Source of the DNA: Treponemataceae bacterium | GTDB taxonomy: Bacteria > Spirochaetota > Spirochaetia > Treponematales > Treponemataceae | Length of the DNA: 7,512 nt | NCBI GenBank assembly: GCA_024402455.1 | Contig: JAKSTS010000079.1 | Span: 1-7,512, forward strand | Direction: 5' to 3' | In this document: positions 1 through 5,553 of the stretch, one piece after another | How positions within the stretch are numbered: position 1 is the first letter of the stretch | How the letters are laid out: every line of letters starts with the position of its first letter | Program-made: the position numbers and the translations under genes | The notes under the pieces: model-generated | Seen by the model: only the letters and a program-made list of their open reading frames with translations | Database searches by the model: none | Told to the model about the DNA's origin: nothing

Positions 1-1073
1 CACTTTTTTGTGCTGTTTTGATTTCTGCCGTTTATACAGTCTTCCGCGGAGCTGTTCTTGCAGACGGCGAAGTAACCGGTTTTTTAAAACTCATCGGTGC
101 AGATTTTCAAACTGGAGATGCAACTTCAAGATATCTTTTCTGGACTGTAACATGCGGCTCAATTCCTGCAATATGTAATGTCGTTCTTTCAAACATGATA
201 CGTTCCGAAGGCGAAGCAATGCATGCAAGCATCGGTGTTATGAGCGGCTGTTTTTTAAATATTATTCTGGACCCGTTTTTTGTTCTGCCGCAGTTTTTAA
301 ACATGGGTGCAAGCGGAGCGGGTTTTGCAACATTTATTTCTAACTGCTTTTCACTTTTGTATTTAATCTGCGTTGTGTTCAAAAAACGAAAAACGACATG
401 CGTCTGTTTAAATCCGATGAAGTTCTGCTTTAGAAAAGACATTTTTACAGAAGTTTTTGGTGTCGGTGTGCCGGCTTCAATACAGAATCTTTTAAATGTT
501 ACGGGAACTTTAGTTTTAAACAATTTTACGGCAGTTTATGGCGCCGCAGCTGTTTCTGCAATGGGCATTTCTCATAAAGTTTATCTTCTGCCTGTATACA
601 TTTCCATGGGCATTACACAGGGCGTAATGCCGCTTATCAGCTATAATTTTTCAAGCGGAAACAGCACACGCATGAAAAATGCAATCATGTATGTCTTAAA
701 ACTTACAGTCGGAATTACTGTAGCGCTGGCCGGTGTTTATTTCATTTTTTCCGGCAGCCTTATCCGTCTGTTTATTGATGTTGATGAGATTGTCATGCAC
801 GGCAAAATACTGCTCAGGGCAATGAGCATTGGCATTCCATTTCTTGCAGTTGATTTTATGGTTGTCGCCGTTTTTCAGGCTATCGGCAAGGGCAAATATT
901 CACTTATTTTTGCAATCATGCGAAAAATCGTGCTTGAAATTCCAGCCATAATCTTGCTGAACAAAATCTATCCGCTTTATGGCATGGGTTACTCGCAGGC
1001 TTTTGCAGAATTCATACTCGCATTCTGTGCAATCTTTATGCTTAAAAAAATATTTAAGGAATGCAGCGCATAA
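1..1073 (+). CDS. MATE-family multidrug/Na+ (or H+) antiporter, C-terminal part (5' truncated by window edge)
   Basis: This is an inner-membrane efflux transporter of the MATE family (NorM/DinF/VmrA type, COG0534), which exports cationic drugs or metabolites in exchange for Na+ or H+. The frame is open to the left edge, and the first full codon begins at base 3. An internal TTG at 18 is only an apparent start. About 356 residues are present against roughly 450 for the family, so about 95 N-terminal residues, or two to three helices, are missing. What is visible is a run of hydrophobic helices, the segment MGASGAGFATFISN ending in a basic KKRK loop, and the second-half repeat with GVPASIQNLL, AVSAMGISHK and GVMPLISYNFSSGNSTRMK. 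The last matches the usual MATE motif around 'PLISYNxGAGNxxR'. A short Lys-rich tail follows the last helix. The substrate cannot be read from sequence. The gene converges on lepB across a shared terminator. Confidence 0.88.
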   Translation, partial: LFCAVLISAVYTVFRGAVLADGEVTGFLKLIGADFQTGDATSRYLFWTVTCGSIPAICNVVLSNMIRSEGEAMHASIGVMSGCFLNIILDPFFVLPQFLNMGASGAGFATFISNCFSLLYLICVVFKKRKTTCVCLNPMKFCFRKDIFTEVFGVGVPASIQNLLNVTGTLVLNNFTAVYGAAAVSAMGISHKVYLLPVYISMGITQGVMPLISYNFSSGNSTRMKNAIMYVLKLTVGITVALAGVYFIFSGSLIRLFIDVDEIVMHGKILLRAMSIGIPFLAVDFMVVAVFQAIGKGKYSLIFAIMRKIVLEIPAIILLNKIYPLYGMGYSQAFAEFILAFCAIFMLKKIFKECSA

Positions 1074-1106
1074 AAAAAGTTACCGGTCAAAACCAGTAAC
1101 TTTTTT
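1073..1106. terminator. Bidirectional intrinsic terminator between MATE gene and lepB
   Basis: A run of A, the arm GTTACCGG (1079-1086), the loop TCAAAA, the arm CCAGTAAC (1093-1100) and a run of six T follow directly on the MATE stop codon. Read on the plus strand, the stem carries one C-A mismatch. Read on the minus strand, the same position becomes a T-G wobble, so the eight-pair stem is continuous and is followed by T residues. It should therefore work better for lepB transcripts than for the transporter. A second hairpin of about eight pairs (1120-1140, loop TTTTG) lies just beside it without a T tract. Confidence 0.75.
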
Positions 1107-1175
1107 ATACTTTAGTCAGATTCAGAGTTTTGCTCTGGATGACCGGTTTTCAAACAGTCTGAACAGTCAGATATT

Positions 1176-2895
1176 TTATTTTGTTTTGGTCTGTGTCAGA
1201 CCGAATCTGTTGAATGGATAGAAACGGAGCGTCGTAAGCCCCAAAATTCTTGATGCATTTACTGTCTGCGGTGCAAGTCTTGAATAATAGCGCATTGAAT
1301 ATGCATCTTCTTCGCATAATGGAATCAATGTCTGTTCATAAGAATGGCGCAGGTCGAGCGAATTAAAACGGTTGTCTCCCATCATGAAATATTCATTTTT
1401 TTCTATATACGACGGGGTATCGTTTTTATTTGCAGGGAAAATACACATATTTCTGCTGTCATTATAAAGCGAATATCTGTAAAGATTCTGTGCTTCTTCC
1501 ATTAACTCACGTCTTTCATCATCATCAGAGCTGAAACTGCCTGTATTAAGGTAATTTTCAACATTATGTACGACAATGCGTCCGACAGTAAGCTTCATAA
1601 GAAGATTTAATCTGTACATTGAATCTTTATACGGGTCATCTGCAACAGGTGTCTGACCGTTCGGACACTTTTTTGTCCAGTCTGTCATAAACGCATTAAA
1701 CCACGCAACGCCACCTTCCTGTGTCATAAGCCGCTGCGTAAGGTCATCAATATTTATGAACATTGTATAAACCCACAGATCTCTGCCAGTCGCCAAGCGA
1801 AAAAGGTTTAAAACTTCCAAGCTGCGTACAAAGCATATTAAACTGAGAAGAAATGCGCAAAGCTTCAAGCTTTGTTTTTTCAATGTCAAGATTTTTTCTT
1901 TCGTCTTCTACAAGACAAAGCGAAGCAAAATCGTTGTCTGAAATTGGGAAATCACGGACTTTTCTTTTAAGGTTGTGGTCTATGCTGTTAAGGTTATAAG
2001 TTGCAAATTTTTTGTCCAGCTCAACAGCAGTAAATTCCGGATTTGAAGCTGTTCTTGCATAAAGCACACCGTCAACCATAACAAGCTGTTCACCTGGAAC
2101 ACCTGCAACTCTTTTTACAAGCGGATCTGCAAGCATCTGTCCAGATTCATCATAAGCAAGGTTTACAGTTGTAAAAGTAAGCATGTACACAAGCTGATTT
2201 ACAAAAGTCTTTACTTCGTATTTTCTGCCGGAAGAATAATGCGGATTTCTAAATACAACTATATCGCCGCGTTTATAAGACACAACCCTTGGCAGTGCAA
2301 CTTTTGAAAGCGGAAATGAAGGACCTGATGCAGTCTTAAACACAGCAACACGGTCGCCGATTAAAAACTGCGGCACCATTGATTCCGAAGGAATTGCATA
2401 AAGCTGAAAAACGAACACATTGACAAACGAAACGATAAAAGCAGCCTGAACAAATGCATCAATCCAGTCTGCAATTTCAAAAAACACACGTCTGATAACA
2501 GACTTTTTCTTTTTTTCTGTTTTAACATCAAAAGGCATGCGCTTGTCTTTCAAAAAGTGAATGCACAGGCATGAAAAAATAAGAAGCAGAACCCAGAGAA
2601 TTACACTGATTAAATCTAAAACATAGCTCGTTTCGCTAACGCCTGCACGGCGCAAAACAAAAGCAACAATTGCAACAAAAGGCATATACTCACAAAGCTT
2701 TCTAACTGTAAGTACAAGTGCTTTAGAAGGTGCTTTTTTAAGCTTTGAAAAAACAATAAAAGCAAAAAGAGCTGAAAAAACAGCCATTAAAGGAAATGCA
2801 CAAAATTCAACACCAAAAGAAAGTGTAAACAGAGAAACTGAAAACAGCAGGGCTGTAATGACAGTTGCATAAAATAATACAAAAATTCGCTTCAT
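1176..2895 (-). CDS. lepB: Signal peptidase I, large spirochaetal form, interrupted by a frameshift
   Basis: This is a membrane serine/lysine protease that removes signal peptides from exported proteins (family S26). The first frame (2895 down to about 1800) has several hydrophobic segments (about 5-27, 33-50, 92-115, 149-167). Box B follows, with IPSESMVPQ and the nucleophile Ser172, then GDRVAVFK, KRGDIVVFRNP and the box D motif KRVAGVPGE with general-base Lys261. Box E, MMGDNRFNSLDLR, lies in a second frame (to 1176). Together they make about 572 residues once one base is removed near 1800-1804. Each frame alone lacks part of the catalytic core. Spacing from Lys261 to GDN is about 245 residues, roughly twice that of E. 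coli LepB, so a large insertion is present. I chose ATG 2895: the frame stays open to 3027, but that extension crosses the divergent promoter region. The next gene is divergent (hpt). Whether the frameshift is a sequencing error, a mutation or recoding is not decidable here. Confidence 0.85.
1800..1804 (-). other. lepB: Frameshift site in lepB at a run of five T (minus strand)
   Basis: On the minus strand the first frame reads SFKPF then SLGDWQ and stops at 1747. The second frame reads LNLF then RLATGRDLWVYTMFINIDD and continues to box E. Dropping one T from the run of five at 1800-1804 joins them as FKPF-RLATGRDLW with no residue lost. The sequence before this point looks protein-like only in frame one (an amphipathic stretch ending QFNMLCTQLG), and after it only in frame two. 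The switch must lie within the 1747-1889 overlap. The T run is the most likely place, but not the only one. Confidence 0.6.
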
Positions 2896-2901
2896 ATAAT
2901 A

Positions 2902-2910
2902 ATTATAGCA
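2902..2910 (-). promoter_or_regulatory. Candidate extended -10 promoter of lepB
   Basis: The minus strand reads TGCTATAAT, a perfect TATAAT with the TGn extension, ending six bases before the ATG at 2895. No convincing -35 hexamer is seen 16-18 bases upstream, as is common for extended -10 promoters. Normal spacing would put the transcription start at or next to the A of the ATG, and no Shine-Dalgarno sequence is present. Confidence 0.5.
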
Positions 2911-3011
2911 AATATAGAAAAAATAGGCTAGAATAAAACAGAGAGCATAATGCAATCTCTTAAAAGCAGACTTTTCAAAGCCTGCATAAGTTTGCAAAGC
3001 CATTTTGAAGC

Positions 3012-3017
3012 AAGGAG
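3012..3017 (+). promoter_or_regulatory. Ribosome binding site that sets the hpt start
   Basis: AAGGAG lies eight bases before the ATG at 3026. This argues for that ATG over the in-frame TTG at 3005, which lies upstream of the binding site. Confidence 0.8.
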
Positions 3018-3025
3018 ACATTATC

Positions 3026-3376
3026 ATGGAAAAACAGACACTTAACCTGGAAAATGGTCTTGAAATGATGGGCGGCGATACAGAACTCTATGTTGAGCTT
3101 ATGGAAGAGTTCATCAAAACAGGAAGCTTCAACATTGAAGAAGTAACAGAACTTGCCAAAGCAAATAATTACGAAGCAGCAGCTTCTATTGTACACAGGA
3201 TTAAAGGTTCCAGCGCAACAATTGGCGGCGAACGTTTACAGGAAATTTGTGCACAGACAGAAGCAATTTTCAGGCATCGTGCCGAAGGCGACCCGTTGCC
3301 GCTTCTGCCAGAAATAGATAAACGCTACAAAGAATTTGTAGAAGAATTGAAAAAAGCCATAGAAAAATTGAAGTAA
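3026..3376 (+). CDS. Free-standing Hpt (histidine phosphotransfer) domain protein
   Basis: This is a cytoplasmic phosphorelay shuttle that accepts a phosphoryl group from one response-regulator receiver and passes it to another. The product is 116 residues and is essentially one Hpt domain, an all-helical four-helix bundle. The phosphorylated residue is His57 in VHRIKGSSATIGGERL, which fits the family signature HxxKGSSxxxG. The N-terminal segment (GLEMMGGDTELYVELMEEF) matches the usual Hpt start, in which a glycine-rich turn precedes the first long helix. The C-terminus is a Lys/Glu-rich helix. There is no kinase, receiver or output domain in the protein or in the flanking genes, so the partner is unknown and probably encoded elsewhere. 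The start is fixed by AAGGAG at 3012. The 3' end overlaps tatD, and the likely terminator is inside tatD at 3523-3556. Confidence 0.85.
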   Translation: MEKQTLNLENGLEMMGGDTELYVELMEEFIKTGSFNIEEVTELAKANNYEAAASIVHRIKGSSATIGGERLQEICAQTEAIFRHRAEGDPLPLLPEIDKRYKEFVEELKKAIEKLK

Positions 3377-4104
3377 ACCTGCCCTGCAAGCGTTTCAACT
3401 TCAATGTTCCCTTCTTTTGCCACAGCTTTATAAACTCTGGTTAAAGTTTCGAGCCTGTCAAAGTGTTCACCCTGAACATTACAGAAAGGAAAATCTGTTT
3501 CAAGAAGCAGTCTTTTTACATCAAGCGCAGAAGCACAAGCTTTTGCGCTTTTTTTTCCATTTATCAGCGAAGTTCCAAGAGAAAAAAAACAGTTTATGCC
3601 GCGGTTCAAAAGGCTTTCGGCCTGCTGCACTGTACCGCCAAAACCATGAAAGATAACAGCAGGCACTTTTTTAAGCAAATGTGACATTTCAAAAATCTGC
3701 GGCAATGTTTTTACGCTGTGCACCACAAGAGGCTTTTTATATTTTGCAGCAAGATTTATTTCGTCTGCAAAAATTTCAGTCTGTTCTTTTAAAGTCGCTT
3801 TCCGTTCATAAGTTGAAGCATCAAGAATTGCTTCGCCTACAGCATCAATATCATTTGCCTTAAGAAGCTGTTCAAGCATTAAAACATCTTTTCTGCCATT
3901 TTCAAGCACAATTTCAGGTTTATCTAAAAAATTATAAAAACTGAAAGCACCGGCACTGACATAAAGATTTTTATTTGAATATAATTTTTTTTGAGACAAA
4001 AATGATTCAAGCTCAGTTTCTGAACATACAGAAACCACACCATAATCATCTTTTTCATTCAAACCATTTTCATCTAAATGGAAATGCGAATCTGTCAAAA
4101 TCAT
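3325..4104 (-). CDS. TatD-family metal-dependent hydrolase (putative 3'-5' DNase)
   Basis: This is a TIM-barrel metallohydrolase of the TatD family (amidohydrolase superfamily), whose characterised members are Mg2+-dependent nucleases of the cytosol. The product is 259 residues, normal for the family. Metal ligands can be followed in order: HxH at His7 and His9 (SHFHLD), Glu91 in VGEAILD, His129 in LVVHS, His153 in IFHGFGG and Asp204 in LLETDFP. The usual GxHP motif after the second strand is replaced by SAGAFSFYNF, so that conserved histidine is missing; this suggests a divergent subgroup and leaves substrate uncertain. The start at 4104 has only a weak purine stretch (AAAGAA) before it. The gene lies 72 bases downstream of alr on the same strand and may share its transcript. 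It is convergent with hpt and overlaps its last 52 bases. A stretch of eight T on the coding strand (3582-3589) could be slippage-prone. Confidence 0.8.
   Translation of the reverse strand: MILTDSHFHLDENGLNEKDDYGVVSVCSETELESFLSQKKLYSNKNLYVSAGAFSFYNFLDKPEIVLENGRKDVLMLEQLLKANDIDAVGEAILDASTYERKATLKEQTEIFADEINLAAKYKKPLVVHSVKTLPQIFEMSHLLKKVPAVIFHGFGGTVQQAESLLNRGINCFFSLGTSLINGKKSAKACASALDVKRLLLETDFPFCNVQGEHFDRLETLTRVYKAVAKEGNIEVETLAGQVYFNFSMAFFNSSTNSL
3523..3556 (+). terminator. Strong intrinsic terminator for hpt, located inside the tatD coding region
   Basis: Arm AAGCGCAGAAGC (3523-3534), loop ACAA, arm GCTTTTGCGCTT (3539-3550) form a 12-pair stem with a single G-T wobble. Six further T follow, making eight T in a row at 3549-3556. 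This is a textbook Rho-independent terminator on the plus strand, about 150 bases after the hpt stop codon. On the minus strand the stem is preceded by A and not followed by T, so it should not stop tatD transcription. On that strand the same bases encode tatD residues near KKSAKACASALD. Confidence 0.75.
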
Positions 4105-4136
4105 AATTCTTTTGCATTAAAAATTGTACATGGACA

Positions 4137-4161
4137 GCCGTGCACACAGAATATGCACGGC
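4137..4161 (-). promoter_or_regulatory. Perfect 8-bp hairpin between alr and tatD
   Basis: GCCGTGCA (4137-4144) and TGCACGGC (4154-4161) are exact inverted repeats around a nine-base loop. They fill the middle of the 72-base gap between alr and tatD. A T-rich stretch on the minus strand comes only about 11-13 bases after the stem, so as a terminator it is imperfect. It may be an attenuating or processing hairpin that lowers tatD expression relative to alr. Confidence 0.45.
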
Positions 4162-4176
4162 GCAGGCGCTCAAAAT

Positions 4177-5334
4177 TCAGTCAAAATAAATTCTTGGCAC
4201 ACGCTTATTTATGTCGCATGTAATTTCATATGGAATTGTACCTGCATTATAAGCAAGTTTTGCAGCAGATGGTCCGTTTTTATCAGGGCCAAAGACAGTA
4301 ACCTGATCCCAGAGTTTTACATCATGTTTAGAACCAAGATTAACCATGCATTGATCCATGCAGATTCTGCCGACAACCGGATAAAGCTTGCCATTTATAA
4401 GCACATTAAGCCCAGGCGAAAGGCGGCGCAAAAGACCGTCTGCATAACCGATTGGAAGCGTTGCAATATCCGTGTCTTCTTCTGCTGTCCATGTGCGGCC
4501 ATAAGAAATTGAATCACCTTTTTTGACACGCTTTATCGTTACAACCTGTGTTTTTACTTCCATTACAGGAAAAAACTCAATTGTCTTTTTATGTTTTTTC
4601 TCAAGAAATGCCCTGATTTTTTCATTTTCGGAACCTTCATCTGGAAAGTAACCGTAAACAATAATGCCAGGTCTTACCATATCAAGGTGCATTTCAGGAT
4701 AAAGAAGCACGGCACCGGAATTTGCACAATGTACAATGCCAGGATTTATGCCTTCTTTTCTTATTGATTCAACTGCCTTTGTAAATCTTGAAAACTGAAG
4801 TTTGGTATATTCAATATCAGATTCTTCAAGAGAATCGCTTGCTGCAAAGTGTGTACATGTGCCTTCAAGAAAAAGCGAAGCTTTTGAAGCAATCAATTCT
4901 GCAACTTTGCAGGCTTCATCGTACGGGCAGCCGATGCGCCCCATGCCTGTGTCAATCTTTAAGTGAACGGGAATTGTTCTGTGCATTTTCAGCGCAGCAT
5001 CTGCCAGCTGTGTAATAAATTCCGGGTCAAAAACAAGTGGCGTTATGGAATGAACAATTATGGATGGAATTTCGTCTGGAGTCGGAAGGCTCAATGACAA
5101 AATTGGTGCAACAATTCCAGCTTCCCGAAGTTCAATGCCTTCCTGAATGGAAGCAACAGCTAAAAAATCTGCACCACTTTTTATCGCAGCAATTGCTACA
5201 CGGGTTGCACCGTGTCCATAAGCATTGGCTTTTACAGGAATGCAAATGCGTGCATTGTTATTAACAAAACCTTTGATAACTTCAATATTCTTTCTTAAAT
5301 TATCAAGATGTATATGTGCTTGAGTAGCTCTCAT
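4177..5334 (-). CDS. alr: Alanine racemase
   Basis: This is a cytoplasmic PLP enzyme interconverting L- and D-alanine; the D-alanine feeds the D-Ala-D-Ala end of peptidoglycan precursors. The product is 385 residues from the ATG at 5334, within the family range (about 360-390). The N-terminal TIM barrel carries the cofactor lysine Lys35 in PVKANAYGHG, then KIDTGMGRIG, THFAASD, VHCANSGA and MVRPGIIVYG. The C-terminal beta domain carries catalytic Tyr278 in SISYGRTW, LPIGYADG and GRICMDQCMVNLG with the conserved Met326-Asp327, ending in TIPYEITCDINKRVPRIYF. All expected catalytic residues are present. I chose ATG 5334 because homologues begin just before this RATxAxIxLDNL segment. The frame extends to a TTG at 5370, but that TTG is part of the apparent -35 box. 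There is no Shine-Dalgarno sequence. tatD follows on the same strand and an exported-protein gene is divergent. Confidence 0.95.
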   Translation of the reverse strand: MRATQAHIHLDNLRKNIEVIKGFVNNNARICIPVKANAYGHGATRVAIAAIKSGADFLAVASIQEGIELREAGIVAPILSLSLPTPDEIPSIIVHSITPLVFDPEFITQLADAALKMHRTIPVHLKIDTGMGRIGCPYDEACKVAELIASKASLFLEGTCTHFAASDSLEESDIEYTKLQFSRFTKAVESIRKEGINPGIVHCANSGAVLLYPEMHLDMVRPGIIVYGYFPDEGSENEKIRAFLEKKHKKTIEFFPVMEVKTQVVTIKRVKKGDSISYGRTWTAEEDTDIATLPIGYADGLLRRLSPGLNVLINGKLYPVVGRICMDQCMVNLGSKHDVKLWDQVTVFGPDKNGPSAAKLAYNAGTIPYEITCDINKRVPRIYFD

Positions 5335-5341
5335 AAAGACA

Positions 5342-5370
5342 ATCGTAGCGAAGCAGCGGAACAGAGTCAA
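5342..5370 (-). promoter_or_regulatory. Candidate alr promoter (TTGACT - 17 - TACGAT)
   Basis: On the minus strand TTGACT (5370-5365) matches the -35 consensus at five of six bases. It is followed after exactly 17 bases by TACGAT (5347-5342), a four-of-six -10. Seven bases separate the -10 from the ATG, so transcription would start at or next to the A of the start codon. This fits the absence of a ribosome binding site. Confidence 0.5.
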
Positions 5371-5479
5371 GGGAAAGATTGCACAAACAGATTTATTCTG
5401 CGCAGCACTTTACTTCCATAAAATATAATATTTTGATATATTTTTATGCGGATATGAAAATATGCCGAAAAAAGTTAGT

Positions 5480-5502
5480 GTTCTGTAACTAAAAGCCAGA
5501 AC
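5480..5502. promoter_or_regulatory. Inverted repeat upstream of the exported-protein gene
   Basis: GTTCTG (5480-5485) and CAGAAC (5497-5502) are exact inverted repeats separated by 11 bases. They sit just before an AT-rich stretch (TATATTATAT at 5511-5520) that could hold the -10 of the plus-strand gene. The spacing of about 17 bases between arm starts fits a dimeric regulator site, but a repeat this short could be chance. The rest of the 219-base divergent gap (5335-5553) is AT-rich, and I see no gene in it. Confidence 0.25.
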
Positions 5503-5543
5503 CTTCTATTTATATTATATATAAAAAACAATGTGCATAATTT

Positions 5544-5547
5544 GGAG
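5544..5547 (+). promoter_or_regulatory. Ribosome binding site for the exported-protein gene
   Basis: GGAG lies six bases before the ATG at 5554. It fixes that start over the in-frame GTG at 5533, which lies upstream of the site and would add seven residues before the signal peptide. Confidence 0.75.
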
Positions 5548-5553
5548 TTTTCA

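Noticed and set aside
107..523. 138-codon minus-strand frame inside the MATE gene
   Set aside because: It is antisense to a clearly conserved transporter and has no recognisable domain; it is a shadow.
1800..1889. Independent start of the downstream lepB half at ATG 1889
   Set aside because: The residues from 1889 to about 1800 in that frame look like a shadow of the real frame, and the product would lack the catalytic Ser and Lys.
2896..3027. N-terminal extension of the lepB frame by 44 residues
   Set aside because: It crosses the divergent promoter region and the hpt binding site, and ATG 2895 starts a normal hydrophobic N-terminus right after a TATAAT box.
3582..3589. Eight-T run in tatD as a phase-variation switch
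   Set aside because: The frame is intact and a single homopolymer of eight in AT-rich DNA is expected by chance; there is no evidence of variation.
4078..4512. 144-codon plus-strand frame over the alr 3' end
   Set aside because: Its Cys/Arg/Asn-rich composition is typical of antisense noise, and it lies opposite conserved alr motifs.
5335..5370. Start of alr at TTG 5370
   Set aside because: It adds 12 residues not expected for the family, has no binding site, and overlaps the apparent -35/-10 promoter.
5401..5460. AT-rich tract as an origin or attachment site
   Set aside because: There are no iterons, DnaA-box-like repeats or duplicated ends; it is an ordinary AT-rich divergent promoter region.
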